Of a DNA stretch of 64,000 nucleotides, positions 34,973-44,717 are shown in pieces. The notes below the pieces were generated by a model. The model saw nothing but the letters and a program-made list of their open reading frames with translations. It made no database searches and was not told the DNA's origin. The number at the start of each line of letters is the position of its first letter. Within the stretch, counting starts at the first letter, position 1. A program made the position numbers and the translations under genes. Origin of the DNA: an uncultured Bacteroidales bacterium (GTDB taxonomy: Bacteria > Bacteroidota > Bacteroidia > Bacteroidales > Paludibacteraceae); assembly GCA_902784585.1 (NCBI GenBank), contig CACZVM010000003.1, positions 1-64,000 of the forward strand. Direction: 5' to 3'.

Positions 34973-37237
34973 TTTACACCCTGCATTCGGGTTGAACCAT
35001 TTAGGAATGTCAAACTCTTCTGTCGGGTCATACCCCAGCGTACTGTCACCCAGCACTTTCTGCATATAGAGCGCGCAGATAGGCAAGGCCATCGACGCAC
35101 CTTGTCCCTCCGCCATGTTATCGAAATGGATGCCGCGATCTTCGCCACCCACCCATGTGCCGCTTACCAACGAAGGCGTGAAGCACATGAACCATCCGTC
35201 AGAGTTGTTGTTGGTCGTACCGGTCTTGCCGCCCATAGGAGCCGTGATGCCGTATTTGAAACGCGTGCGCACACCGGTTCCGTGGTCCAGCACCTGACGC
35301 AGCATATAGATCATTTTATAGGCAGTGGTCTCACTGATGATCTCGTGGGTCTTTGGGGTGAAGAAGCCAATGGTATTTCCTTTGTTGTCTTCTATGTGGG
35401 TCACGTAGAGGGGTTCGGTACGAATACCCTTGTTGGCAAAGGTGGTATATGCATCCACCATTTCTTCTACGCTTACCTCACAGGGTCCCAGACAGAGTGA
35501 TACCACAGGATCCAATTGCCCTTTGATACCGAAAGAACGCATCATTTTCACCAGTTGTTCGGGTGTGAAGAGCGACATCAGGTAGGCAGACATCCAGTTA
35601 GACGACTCCTTCAGTCCCCAAGTCAGCGTGACGGTATCGCCTTGGTATTTGTCATGCGTGTCACGCGGCACCCAGCGTTTGCCGTCGGGCAATACGAAGA
35701 CGACGCTGTCGTACACCCAGGTCTCGCAGGGCCACATACCCTCGTCCATCGCCAGTGTATACAGATAGGGTTTGACGGTAGAACCCACTTGGCGGCGACC
35801 CTTGGTTGTCATGTCGTATTGGAAATGCGCGAAGTCGGGTCCGCCCACGTAGGCCTTTACATGACCGGTGTGCGGGTCCATCGACATGAAGCCGCATCGC
35901 AGATAACTCTTCTGCCATTTGATGGAGTCGTATGGACTCAAGATCGTGTCGATCATGCCTCGGTCATAGGTGAAGACTTGCATCTCACGCGGTTCGTGGA
36001 AAGAGGCCATGATCGAATCGTGACTGTAGCCGGCCTTGCGCATGTTGCGATAACGGTCAGTCTGACGCATCGATCGGCTCATGATGCCGTCTATCTCTGA
36101 TTGTTTGAGCGAACGGGAGAACGGTGCGTTCTTCTTGCGTTTTAGTTCGCGGAAGAAGGCTTTCTGCTGTTCCTGCATATGTTCGCTTACCGCCTCTTCG
36201 GCATAGCGCTGCATACGCGAGTCGATGGTGGTGTAGATCTTTAGGCCATCATGATAGATGTCGTAAGCTGTCCCGTCTGACTTGCGGTTCTTCTCGCAGA
36301 AACCATACAGCGGATTATTCTCCCACGCCCATTTATCCAGTTCGTACTGCTGTTGCGTCCACTCGGAGTAGTCGCTCTTCTGAGGTTCTTTGGCCGTTAG
36401 TACAACGCGTAGATATTCCCTCAGGTATGGAGCCAAACCTTGTTTGTGATCTACCGAACGGTAATGCAACTCCAGCGGAAGCGCTGCTAGCGAGTCACGC
36501 GTGTTATCGTCGATAAATCCATATTTAGCCATTTGGCTGAGTACAGTGTTTCGGCGGTTGGCGGCACGTTCGGGGTGACGCACGGGGTTGTAAAGCGATG
36601 GGTTTTTACACATACCCACCAGCATAGCGGCCTCCTCCGGCTTCAGGTCCATCGGGGTGGTGGAGAAATATACCTCCGATGCCGTCTGGATACCAACTGC
36701 GTTGTATAGGAAATCAAATTGGTTGAGGTACATCAGGAGAATCTCGTCTTTCGAGTAGAGTCGCTCCAACTTGGTGGCAATCACCCACTCAATAGGTTTC
36801 TGCATGGCACGTTCCATGAGGTTGTTTGCCCGCGGTGACCATAGTTGTTTGGCCAACTGCTGTGTCAGTGTACTGCCTCCTCCGGCGCGACCGAGTTTGA
36901 GGATGGCACGGAACATCGACTTGAAGTCTACGCCGGTGTGCTCGTAGAAACGTACATCCTCCGTGGCCACAAGTGCATTAATCAGGTTGGGCGACAAGTC
37001 TGCATATTGTACGCCTACGCGATTCTCGTGGCGGTAGTAGCGTCCCAGCGACACGCCGTCGGCAGAGATCACCTCACTGGCAAAGCTGTTCTTCGGGTTC
37101 TGCAGTTCCTCCAGGGGCGGCAGATATCCCAGCGCACCTTTGGTGATGAGCCAGATAACGAAAAAAGCGGTAGCCAGGCCTCCGATAAAGAGACACCAGA
37201 ACCAAATCAGAAAAATCTTGTACCTAGGTTGTTTCAT
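34970..37237 (-). CDS. Penicillin-binding protein 1A-like (bifunctional transglycosylase/transpeptidase)
   Basis: A 755-residue class A PBP that polymerises and cross-links peptidoglycan. N-terminal membrane anchor (about 8-32); glycosyltransferase family 51 with ATEDVRFYEHTGVD and GGSTLTQQLAKQL (about 90-125); and the transpeptidase with SxxK in GSTVKPYLY, SxN in SSNWMS and KTG in GGKTGTTNNNSDGW. Length is standard. It overlaps hemW by 4 nt (ATGA) and precedes the TPR gene by 22 bp. Confidence 0.95.
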   Translation of the reverse strand: MKQPRYKIFLIWFWCLFIGGLATAFFVIWLITKGALGYLPPLEELQNPKNSFASEVISADGVSLGRYYRHENRVGVQYADLSPNLINALVATEDVRFYEHTGVDFKSMFRAILKLGRAGGGSTLTQQLAKQLWSPRANNLMERAMQKPIEWVIATKLERLYSKDEILLMYLNQFDFLYNAVGIQTASEVYFSTTPMDLKPEEAAMLVGMCKNPSLYNPVRHPERAANRRNTVLSQMAKYGFIDDNTRDSLAALPLELHYRSVDHKQGLAPYLREYLRVVLTAKEPQKSDYSEWTQQQYELDKWAWENNPLYGFCEKNRKSDGTAYDIYHDGLKIYTTIDSRMQRYAEEAVSEHMQEQQKAFFRELKRKKNAPFSRSLKQSEIDGIMSRSMRQTDRYRNMRKAGYSHDSIMASFHEPREMQVFTYDRGMIDTILSPYDSIKWQKSYLRCGFMSMDPHTGHVKAYVGGPDFAHFQYDMTTKGRRQVGSTVKPYLYTLAMDEGMWPCETWVYDSVVFVLPDGKRWVPRDTHDKYQGDTVTLTWGLKESSNWMSAYLMSLFTPEQLVKMMRSFGIKGQLDPVVSLCLGPCEVSVEEMVDAYTTFANKGIRTEPLYVTHIEDNKGNTIGFFTPKTHEIISETTAYKMIYMLRQVLDHGTGVRTRFKYGITAPMGGKTGTTNNNSDGWFMCFTPSLVSGTWVGGEDRGIHFDNMAEGQGASMALPICALYMQKVLGDSTLGYDPTEEFDIPKWFNPNAGCK

Positions 37238-38307
37238 ATCATTAAGTCTTCTATTATGCGGTTGAGTATATGTAGAGCACGCTGTGTAGCTACGATGCGT
37301 CCTGTTGTCTCACGCAGCAGTTCGGCTTCAATCCACGGACGGATGTCACGTCGGATGGCTGATCGCGCTACTCCTTGGTCGGTGCGCAGTCCCAGCATCA
37401 CTTGCTCGTTGTACTGGTCTTTCTCATTCAGCGTCTCGCTTTCTCGCTGCAAAGAGTGTGCCATAATACCGTTTATATAGCCATCCAGATTATCGGGGTT
37501 CCAGCTCCGCACGGGGGGAAGGTAACTGTGTGCTCCGGCGCCGATGCCAATGTAGGGCGTACCGTCCCAATAACTGCTGTTGTGTTTCGACTCACGGCCT
37601 GGTAAGGCAAAATTGCTCACCTCATAATGCCGAAAGCCAGATTGTCGCATGCGCTCGCATAGCCGATCATACATTGCGTTCTCCGTATCTTCGTCAGTTG
37701 CTTGTATCTCGCCGTTTTCCATTTTTTGCGTCAATGGCGTCCCCGGTTCGTACATCAGACCATAACAAGACAAATGTTGTATATTCAGGTCCAGTGCCGT
37801 CGTTATATCTTCTTCCCATTGCGCCATCGTCTGTTCGGGCAGGGCATACATCAGGTCAATCGATAGGTTGTCAAATCCTGCTTCTTGGGCCATACGAACA
37901 GCCTCTTTAGCCTGTTGTGCGCTGTGACGTCTTCCGATGTGTTGCAGCAACTCGTCCTGAAACGACTGAATGCCGATTGACAAGCGGTTGATGCCGGCTT
38001 CTTTCAGCGCCTGGAGGTAAGTGGCATTTGCATCCCCGGGGTTCATCTCCATCGTCACTTCTTCTGCCTCCGGTGCATGGATGGCTGCCAGTATCTGTCG
38101 AATAGCCTCCGCCGACAGCGTACTTGGTGTACCACCGCCCAAGTAGATGGTGCGTATAGGTTCTCCGGCTTCATCGCGACGAGTCTTGATCTCTTCGATG
38201 ACAGCCTCTATATAGGCCTCTTGTCGCTCCAGAAGGGTGGTAGAGAAGAAGTCGCAATACAAGCAGCGCTTCTTGCAAAACGGTATATGTACATAGATAC
38301 CGGCCAT
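37234..38307 (-). CDS. hemW: Radical SAM heme chaperone HemW-like protein
   Basis: A 357-residue radical SAM enzyme with the CxxxCxxC cluster site in FCKKRCLYCDF and GGGTPSTLSAEAI, typical of the HemN/HemW group. HemW lacks coproporphyrinogen oxidase activity and acts as a heme chaperone; the short N terminus before IYVHIPFC favours HemW. The start at MAGIYVHIPFC overlaps the rarA stop as TAATG; a TTG start 15 nt upstream is less likely. It overlaps PBP1A by 4 nt. Confidence 0.93.
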   Translation of the reverse strand: MAGIYVHIPFCKKRCLYCDFFSTTLLERQEAYIEAVIEEIKTRRDEAGEPIRTIYLGGGTPSTLSAEAIRQILAAIHAPEAEEVTMEMNPGDANATYLQALKEAGINRLSIGIQSFQDELLQHIGRRHSAQQAKEAVRMAQEAGFDNLSIDLMYALPEQTMAQWEEDITTALDLNIQHLSCYGLMYEPGTPLTQKMENGEIQATDEDTENAMYDRLCERMRQSGFRHYEVSNFALPGRESKHNSSYWDGTPYIGIGAGAHSYLPPVRSWNPDNLDGYINGIMAHSLQRESETLNEKDQYNEQVMLGLRTDQGVARSAIRRDIRPWIEAELLRETTGRIVATQRALHILNRIIEDLMI

Positions 38308-39527
38308 TAATCCTTTTTCCAAAACGTTGTGCCTACGAGTTCGTCTGGCATATATTGTTGTTCGGTCCAGTGACCGGGATAGTCGTGCGGATACTTGTAT
38401 CCGTCGGCGTACCCAAGCTCTTTCATCAAACTCGTCGGGGCGTTTCTCAGGTGCAACGGCACGGGTAGGTTACCGGTCTCGCGCACCTTGGCCAGCGCTG
38501 CGTCTATCGCCAGATAGGCGGAGTTGTCTTTCTTGCACGTAGCCAGGTAGATGGTGGTTTCCGCTAGTGGGATACGTCCTTCGGGCCAGCCGATCTTATT
38601 CACTACATCAAAACAGGTGTTGGCCAATAGCATCGCATTCGGGTTGGCGAGTCCTATATCTTCGCTGGCCAAGATCACCAGTCGCCTGGCGATGAACTTC
38701 GGATCTTCCCCTCCTTCTATCATGCGGGCCAACCAGTAGATAGCTGCTTGCGGATCACTGCCGCGTACTGACTTGATGAAGGCGGAGATAATGTCGTAGT
38801 GCATTTCGCCGTCCTTGTCATAAGCCAGCGGGTTCTGCTGCAGCTGCATCGTCACCGTGGTGTTGTCTATCGTTTTGGCTCCACTGTTAGCCACCAGTTC
38901 GATGATATTCAGTAACTTTCGGGCATCGCCACCGCTATAGCGCATCAGTGCTTCGGTCTCTTTTATCTGCAGTCCCATTCCTCGAATGGTCTCGTCTTGC
39001 GTCAGCGCACGCTGCAGTAACTCTTGCAGGTCGGATTTGTCCAACGACTTTAGCACATAGACCTGGCATCGGCTCAACAGCGGCGTGATCACCTCAAAAC
39101 TCGGGTTCTCGGTAGTTGCACCTATCAGTGTCACCGTACCGTCTTCCACTGCGCCCAATAGACTGTCTTGCTGACTCTTGCTGAAACGATGGATTTCGTC
39201 AATGAAGAGGATAGGTGAGCGTCCGTCAGCCGGTGCGAAAAGTCCGCTGTTGATGCTGGCGGTGCGTTTGGCTTTGTCGATCACGTCTCTCACTTCTTTT
39301 ACACCACTCGTCACGGCACTCAGCGTGTAGAACGGGCGCTGCAACTGATGGGCGATGATACGTGCCAACGTTGTCTTGCCTACACCCGGAGGCCCCCATA
39401 GGATAAAACTCGACAGGTTGCCGCTCTCGATCATTTGGCGCAGTATAGCACCCGGTCCCACCAGGTGGCGTTGACCTATATATTCATCCAGCGTCTTCGG
39501 ACGCATGCGTTCGGCTAATGGGAGCAT
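38307..39527 (-). CDS. rarA: Replication-associated recombination protein A (RarA/MgsA AAA+ ATPase)
   Basis: A 406-residue clamp-loader-like ATPase acting at stalled forks. The chosen start MLPLAERMRPKTLDEYIGQ is the family's usual beginning; it lies within the 3' end of recN (13-nt overlap), and the 33 extra upstream residues do not look like the family. Walker [10 protein letters not shown], Walker B ILFIDEIHRFSK, sensor GATTENPSFEV and Arg finger region LLSRCQVYVL are present. It is coupled with recN and hemW by overlaps. Confidence 0.95.
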   Translation of the reverse strand: MLPLAERMRPKTLDEYIGQRHLVGPGAILRQMIESGNLSSFILWGPPGVGKTTLARIIAHQLQRPFYTLSAVTSGVKEVRDVIDKAKRTASINSGLFAPADGRSPILFIDEIHRFSKSQQDSLLGAVEDGTVTLIGATTENPSFEVITPLLSRCQVYVLKSLDKSDLQELLQRALTQDETIRGMGLQIKETEALMRYSGGDARKLLNIIELVANSGAKTIDNTTVTMQLQQNPLAYDKDGEMHYDIISAFIKSVRGSDPQAAIYWLARMIEGGEDPKFIARRLVILASEDIGLANPNAMLLANTCFDVVNKIGWPEGRIPLAETTIYLATCKKDNSAYLAIDAALAKVRETGNLPVPLHLRNAPTSLMKELGYADGYKYPHDYPGHWTEQQYMPDELVGTTFWKKD

Positions 39528-41092
39528 AGCAGTTGTTTGGCATTGGCGATAGCTTCGGGTGAGGGCGTGCGGCCACTCAGCATTGTAGCTACCTCGGTGA
39601 TACGTTCTTGGTCGCTCAGACGGCATATATGCGTCTCTGTGTGCGTCTGCGTGTCGGCCTTGTAGACCTTATAGTGATGCTCACCTTGTGCCGCAATCTG
39701 CGGCAAATGGGTGATGGCGATGATCTGGCGGTGTTGTGCCATTTGGCGCATGATGGTGGCCATTTGGGTCGCTATCTCACCGCTCACGCCCGTGTCTATC
39801 TCGTCAAAGATGATGGTGGGGAGCCCCTTGGTGCTGGCTATCAGTGCCTTGACGCAGAGCATCAGTCGGCTGATTTCACCGCCGGAAGCCACCTCACTCA
39901 CGGCCCTCAGACTTTGGTTGAGGTTGGCAGCAAAGAGCAGTTCCACCTCGTCGCATCCGCGGGGAGTGAAATCCGGCGTGGGGTGGAGGGGTAGCTCTAC
40001 TTTGGCATGGGCAACACCCAGTTGTTGCAAACCAGAGATGAGGCGTTGACAGATAGGAGAAAGCACAGCCTGACGACTATTGGTCAGTACAGCGGCAGCT
40101 TGCTGCAGCGCGGTGCGTTCCGCCGCCAACTGTTTCTCTGCCTGCTCGATGTCGAAATCAAAACTGTCTAAACGGTTCACCTGTTCGGCCAACTCATCGC
40201 GCATAGCAATCAGTTCGCTGATGTTCTCCGCATTGAATTTTCTGATCAATTCCTCCAGTTGACTGATGCGCTCTTCGGTCCATGCCAGTCGCTCGGGGTC
40301 TAACTCTACGCGGTGAAGCATCCGTTCCGCCTCTTCAGCGATGTCCTGCAATTCAATCCGCGCGCTGTCCAGTCGTTCCTGCAGTGCGGGTGCTGCCTCG
40401 TCCAGCCGACAGGCACGAAGTGCATCCAGTGCACTGCCTTGTTCACCATTCAGTGTCTCTATAGCCGTTTGCAGTGCCGTACGGATCTCCTCTGCATGAC
40501 TCAACTGGTACTGTTCCGCCTCCAGTGTCTCTAGTTCACCATCCTGCAGCGCAGCCTCGTCCAGTAGCTTATATCGGTACTGGATATAATCGGCATCCTG
40601 ACGGCTCTTTTTCGCCAGGCTTTGCAGACGTTGCAGTTCTTCTGCCGCGGCTGTGTATTTCTCATATTGCGCGGCATAAGCGGCTTGCTGCTGTTCGTTG
40701 CGGGCGATGGCATCGATGATGTCCAGTTGGAAGTCTGCATTCTCAATAAGCAGGTTGGCATGTTGGGAATGGATGTCAATCAGTCGGTTGCTCAGTGCCT
40801 TCAGTTCCTGCAGCGTCACCAGTCCGTCGTCCACGAACGAACGACTCTTGCCGTTGCTATATAGTTCGCGGCGGATGATACGATCGTCAAACGTCGCCTC
40901 GATGATACATCGCTCTTCGCCGTCACTGATGGCCTTGCTGTCGGCACGGGCACCAAGCATCAGGGCTAATGCACCCAGTATAATGGTCTTGCCTGCACCG
41001 GTCTCACCGGTCATGACGGAGAAACCTGACTCAAAATCGATGTCGAGGTGGCGTATCAACGCGTAGTTCTCTATGTGTAAATGCTTCAGCAT
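39515..41092 (-). CDS. recN: DNA repair protein RecN
   Basis: A 525-residue SMC-like protein for double-strand break repair. It has MLKHLHIENYALIRHLDIDF, Walker A TGETGAGKT, a coiled-coil arm (about 150-330) and the C-terminal ABC part with EVASGGEISRLMLCVKAL and Walker B PTIIFDEIDTGVSG, followed by THLPQIAAQGEHHYKV. ATG at 41092 is used rather than the TTG one codon earlier. It follows DUF4835 by about 40 bp, and heptad-like sequence lies in that gap. Confidence 0.95.
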   Translation of the reverse strand: MLKHLHIENYALIRHLDIDFESGFSVMTGETGAGKTIILGALALMLGARADSKAISDGEERCIIEATFDDRIIRRELYSNGKSRSFVDDGLVTLQELKALSNRLIDIHSQHANLLIENADFQLDIIDAIARNEQQQAAYAAQYEKYTAAAEELQRLQSLAKKSRQDADYIQYRYKLLDEAALQDGELETLEAEQYQLSHAEEIRTALQTAIETLNGEQGSALDALRACRLDEAAPALQERLDSARIELQDIAEEAERMLHRVELDPERLAWTEERISQLEELIRKFNAENISELIAMRDELAEQVNRLDSFDFDIEQAEKQLAAERTALQQAAAVLTNSRQAVLSPICQRLISGLQQLGVAHAKVELPLHPTPDFTPRGCDEVELLFAANLNQSLRAVSEVASGGEISRLMLCVKALIASTKGLPTIIFDEIDTGVSGEIATQMATIMRQMAQHRQIIAITHLPQIAAQGEHHYKVYKADTQTHTETHICRLSDQERITEVATMLSGRTPSPEAIANAKQLLCSH

Positions 41093-41132
41093 CAAATCAT
41101 AAATCTAAAAATCACCAATAACCAATACAAAA

Positions 41133-42038
41133 TCAATTGATTTTGTCATATGTCTCCTGTCGTGTGGGGTCGATGTCCATCAGTACATCGTACACGGTTT
41201 TCTTTTCCTGTGCGGTTCCTTTCTTGAAGATATCCACTATTTCCTCATTTTTGGCATCCAGGAAGGTGCTGACCAGATAGGTGGCCGGCCGGGCACGATA
41301 GACTTCGCGCAGCACAGGCAGTCCTTCGGCGATGCGGGCACGGGCATTTGTCATGTTGGCCGTCATTTCATCCAGCCCGAGACGATGGTAGGTATAGTAG
41401 AACTCACGGTATTTGCGGAAAGCTTCGTCCATCAGGTTATTGGTCAGTGCATAGCGATTGCGGTTGTCCTCAAACGCGCGCCATCCTTTCTGCTCCAGGT
41501 TGTCCATCGTGGCCGACTGGCATGCATTGACAATCAGTTCGCATTGCTCGAAGAACGGACTGCCGCCCAGACGCTGGTAGGTGTCCTGGTCGTGACCGAT
41601 GATCAGGTAGCAATAGAAAGCCAGCATCGCTGTCAGGTTGGTAGTGAACTGATTTTGCTGATATTCAATGCGATCGTATTCCTCATAGGTGAAGTTGAAT
41701 GCACCGTCCTGCAGGTTGAGGATAGGAGTGGAGTAACTGGTGCCATAGACGGGACGACGGCTTTGCAGCGTCATCGAACAGTTGTACATGTTCTCTACGG
41801 CACTATTCACGACGATCAGCAACGAACATTCTATCTTCTCGTGTTCAGCATAGGTCATGTTGGTCCAGCGGTTGTTGTTCATATAATCTTCTATCGCCGC
41901 CTTCATGGTCTCGAACACCTGTTTGTTCGTACCTTCTATCTTGTCGGTGTTGATGCTGACGCTACAGCGCAGTTCTTGTGCGCCGAGCCCGATCACGCTC
42001 ATCAAACAGAGGTTTAGTATGATTAAGATTTTTCTCAT
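41133..42038 (-). CDS. DUF4835 family protein
   Basis: A 301-residue secreted protein (signal peptide about 1-20) with ELRCSVSINTDKIEGTNKQVF, the start pattern of DUF4835, and later QRLGGSPFFEQ and FDAKNEE-like segments. Members lie beside recN in Bacteroidota, as here. I have a vague memory that the family has been connected with type IX secretion, but the sequence does not establish that. Start overlaps the DUF4831 stop (ATGA). Confidence 0.87.
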   Translation of the reverse strand: MRKILIILNLCLMSVIGLGAQELRCSVSINTDKIEGTNKQVFETMKAAIEDYMNNNRWTNMTYAEHEKIECSLLIVVNSAVENMYNCSMTLQSRRPVYGTSYSTPILNLQDGAFNFTYEEYDRIEYQQNQFTTNLTAMLAFYCYLIIGHDQDTYQRLGGSPFFEQCELIVNACQSATMDNLEQKGWRAFEDNRNRYALTNNLMDEAFRKYREFYYTYHRLGLDEMTANMTNARARIAEGLPVLREVYRARPATYLVSTFLDAKNEEIVDIFKKGTAQEKKTVYDVLMDIDPTRQETYDKIN

Positions 42039-43090
42039 TTGCAGATAGATTGAATGTTTCCTGTAGATACGTCTATTCGGATCACGGGTAGTTTCTGGCC
42101 TGTGAACAGATCACGTGTCAGCGGCACGTCGATACCCAGTTGGGCGATAGGAAGGCTTTGCTCGCCTAACGTGCGCTCACGATAAGTGACTGTTACGTCG
42201 GTGCTACCCGGCAGGTTGTAGATCAGTTGCGAAGGCTGCGGGGCATTCTTTGCTTTCTTGCCTTTTGCCTGTTCGTTAGAAGCGGCATACACTTGACGGT
42301 GATGGGTCATATTCACGATGATCGAATCGGCTTCCAGGTTCTCCGACTCGGTAAAACCGTTCTCTTCTGAGAAATACAGCAGTATGTGCTCTTGGCTCTC
42401 TTGACCCGGCATCAGACAGATCTCTTTTTGCTCTCTGCGGGTAGTTGTGCTACCTACGAAGAGCGACACCAGTGCTTTCTCTTCAGCTCGGAGTTGGTCG
42501 AGCATCACCTGCATTGCCTGTCCGTCCGTCGGCGCATGCTCCACTTCGCCACTCAGCAGATACATCCTGCTCTCGCGAATACGGTATATCTGTTTGGCTA
42601 CGGCCTCGGCACGGGCTTCTTCTGTCGGCAGGTCCAACTGTTCGTCGGTCAGCGGCATCGCTTGCGGCACAGTGGTCACAGTCGGCTGTTCAGCCTTCGG
42701 TTGGTCTTTCTTGTCTGTCACTACCGGACGCAGGTTGTATCCCTCCAGCAACCCTTTATGGTTGATGCTGAGCAACTGGGCATCTATTCCGCTCTCAGCC
42801 ACGATCTTGCGTACTCGCGTCGTGTCGGCTTCGGTACGCGAACCGATGTGCACGTTCTCGAGCTGGTAGATCACGCGATTATCCTTCACGGCATCGCTTA
42901 CTCCCAGCATCGACTCGGCATAACGGCTGAATCGACCGGCCTCACGCACCTCTACGGTGTAGTCGAACAGCAGAATGATCTTGTTCTGCGGGGCGAAATA
43001 GATCATGGCCAACTCGCCCTCATCCACATGTTGCGCCATTCCGGCACTCATCATCATTGCTCCTAAGAGCAACACAAAAATTCGTTTCAT
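42035..43090 (-). CDS. DUF4831 family protein
   Basis: A 351-residue secreted protein. The start at MKRIFVLLLGAMMMSAGMAQ gives a signal peptide; the frame reaching to 43168 lies in aroE and the heptad repeat. The mature protein has DYTVEVREAGRFSRYAESML and QTLRA-like beta segments usual for DUF4831, of unknown function. It is coupled to DUF4835 by an ATGA overlap and lies 28 bp after aroE. Confidence 0.87.
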   Translation of the reverse strand: MKRIFVLLLGAMMMSAGMAQHVDEGELAMIYFAPQNKIILLFDYTVEVREAGRFSRYAESMLGVSDAVKDNRVIYQLENVHIGSRTEADTTRVRKIVAESGIDAQLLSINHKGLLEGYNLRPVVTDKKDQPKAEQPTVTTVPQAMPLTDEQLDLPTEEARAEAVAKQIYRIRESRMYLLSGEVEHAPTDGQAMQVMLDQLRAEEKALVSLFVGSTTTRREQKEICLMPGQESQEHILLYFSEENGFTESENLEADSIIVNMTHHRQVYAASNEQAKGKKAKNAPQPSQLIYNLPGSTDVTVTYRERTLGEQSLPIAQLGIDVPLTRDLFTGQKLPVIRIDVSTGNIQSICK

Positions 43091-43126
43091 ATCTAAATCT
43101 AAAATCCTAAATCTTAAATTACAAAT
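43091..43126 (-). repeat. Heptad repeat (GATTTAG-like) between aroE and the DUF4831 gene
   Basis: About five GATTTAN units on the minus strand span the aroE stop codon and end at the DUF4831 ATG; same kind as the block before rnhB. Confidence 0.85.
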
Positions 43127-43844
43127 GTCCGTTTGACCAAATCTTCCACGCTGCCTTTGCCTGACCAATCAACATCTGCATGCCGTTCTCTGTCTGTGCT
43201 CCCTGTGCGGCTCCTCTGCGCAGAAACTCCGTCTCTTCGGGATTATATACGCAGTCATAGAGTAGGTGCCGCGGTTTGATCTCGTTGTAGGGGATAGGCG
43301 GACAACTGTCTATGTCGGGATACATACCCAGAGGCGTGCAGTTGACGATGATCGGGTGGGCAGCGATGGCTCCCGAACCGGGCAATGCGTCGTAAGCCCG
43401 TATAGGCCCGCAGTTGTGTCGGCTTACCATTGTAGACTGAATCCCCAACTCACCCAGCGCCGCACAGACGGCTTTCGCAACACCACCGGTACCCAACACC
43501 AGTGCGCGATCGTCGTACGGACGCTTCAGCGGACGCATCGATTCGAGAAAACCGATATAGTCGGTGTTGTATCCCACGCCTCTGTACACCACGTTCACAG
43601 CCCCTATGGCTTCTGCTGACGGATCTAATCCTCTCAAATAGGGGATGATCGCCTCCTTGTACGGATGAGTCACATTGAACCCGTCCAGCCGTCCCATCAA
43701 TTCCTTCACGCCTTCACTCGTCAACTCCTTCAGTTCATACAACGCGTACTCCGCGTCAATCTTTTCTTGCGCGAAGAAGTCGTTGAAGTATTTCGCCGAA
43801 AGCGAGTGCTCAAGTGGGTTTCCTATGATGCCGTAGTGACGCAT
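43119..43844 (-). CDS. aroE: Shikimate dehydrogenase
   Basis: A 241-residue NADPH-dependent reductase of 3-dehydroshikimate in the chorismate pathway. N-terminal GIIGNPLEHSLSAKYFN binds shikimate, NVTHPYKEA has the catalytic Lys, AIGAVNVV and YNTDYIGF give the second catalytic Asp, LGTGGVAKAV is the nucleotide loop and VNCTPLGM a conserved turn. It is slightly short (about 270 is usual). The first 22 nt overlap the end of tilS. Confidence 0.94.
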   Translation of the reverse strand: MRHYGIIGNPLEHSLSAKYFNDFFAQEKIDAEYALYELKELTSEGVKELMGRLDGFNVTHPYKEAIIPYLRGLDPSAEAIGAVNVVYRGVGYNTDYIGFLESMRPLKRPYDDRALVLGTGGVAKAVCAALGELGIQSTMVSRHNCGPIRAYDALPGSGAIAAHPIIVNCTPLGMYPDIDSCPPIPYNEIKPRHLLYDCVYNPEETEFLRRGAAQGAQTENGMQMLIGQAKAAWKIWSNGHL

Positions 43845-44704
43845 AACTTTCCTTTTCGGATGGTGGCAACGTGGGTGCGAGAGCGGAATACCTTACCGCC
43901 TTCACCCCGTTGCAACGCATCGTATATCTTATCTATTTCTGCGAAATTATATTCGCGAAGTTCTTCGTATAGTTTTGTCAAACCTGCTTCGCGGGTGTTT
44001 TTGCCGTCCAGCAGATCCACATACCCCTGCAGTCGTTCGGCTGTCTCGGCCATGTGTTCGATGTCCGACTTGGGGTAGCAACGCAGTTGTTCGCGTATGG
44101 CATTTCTTGTGATGGACGTGTCGGCGTTGGTGCTGTCTTCCACCCAACTCAGTCCGCGTTTGTCCCTCAGGTAATGCTCGATATAATCGCGGGTGGTGCA
44201 GAGTAGGGGACGCACCACGGGCACTCCCTCCGGCGCATAGGCATTGGGACTCAACGGACGCATACCTGCCAACCCGCGCAGACCCGTTCCGCGTTTGAGG
44301 TTCAGCAGTAATGTCTCCGCCTGGTCGTTCTGATGATGCGCGACGGCAATGGCTTGGCAGCCATGTGCACGGGCTACAGTCTCAAACCACGTATAGCGCA
44401 ACTCACGTGCTGCCAACTCGATGCTCAGCTCGTGCGCCTGCGCGTACATATGTGTATCAAAAGATGTCACCTCCAGCGGCAGTTGCATCGCAGCACACTG
44501 TTCACGTACGAACGCTTCGTCTCGATCGCTCTCCTGACCACGCAGATGGAAGTTGCAATGAGCAGCGACGCAACGGTAACCCGCCCGATGCAGCACGTCC
44601 AGCAGTGCAATACTGTCTGCACCGCCGCTCACGCCCACCAGCACCGGTTGGTCTTTGGTCAACAAACCCCGTTGCCGAATATATGTGCTAACCCTGCGAA
44701 GCAA
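43823..44704 (-). CDS. tilS: tRNA(Ile)-lysidine synthetase, short form
   Basis: A 293-residue N-type ATP pyrophosphatase that turns C34 of tRNA-Ile2 into lysidine. It has the PP-loop VGVSGGADSIALL, then HCNFHLRGQESDRDEAFV and AVAHHQNDQAETLLLNL, and the substrate-domain segment SWVEDSTNADTSITRNAIR. The protein stops where full-length relatives (about 430 residues) begin the C-terminal TilS_C domain. The start codon is TTG, with an in-frame TAA one codon upstream; no ATG gives an intact P-loop. The 3' end overlaps aroE by 22 nt. Confidence 0.93.
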   Translation of the reverse strand: MLRRVSTYIRQRGLLTKDQPVLVGVSGGADSIALLDVLHRAGYRCVAAHCNFHLRGQESDRDEAFVREQCAAMQLPLEVTSFDTHMYAQAHELSIELAARELRYTWFETVARAHGCQAIAVAHHQNDQAETLLLNLKRGTGLRGLAGMRPLSPNAYAPEGVPVVRPLLCTTRDYIEHYLRDKRGLSWVEDSTNADTSITRNAIREQLRCYPKSDIEHMAETAERLQGYVDLLDGKNTREAGLTKLYEELREYNFAEIDKIYDALQRGEGGKVFRSRTHVATIRKGKLCVTTAS

Positions 44705-44717
44705 TTAATACTGAATT

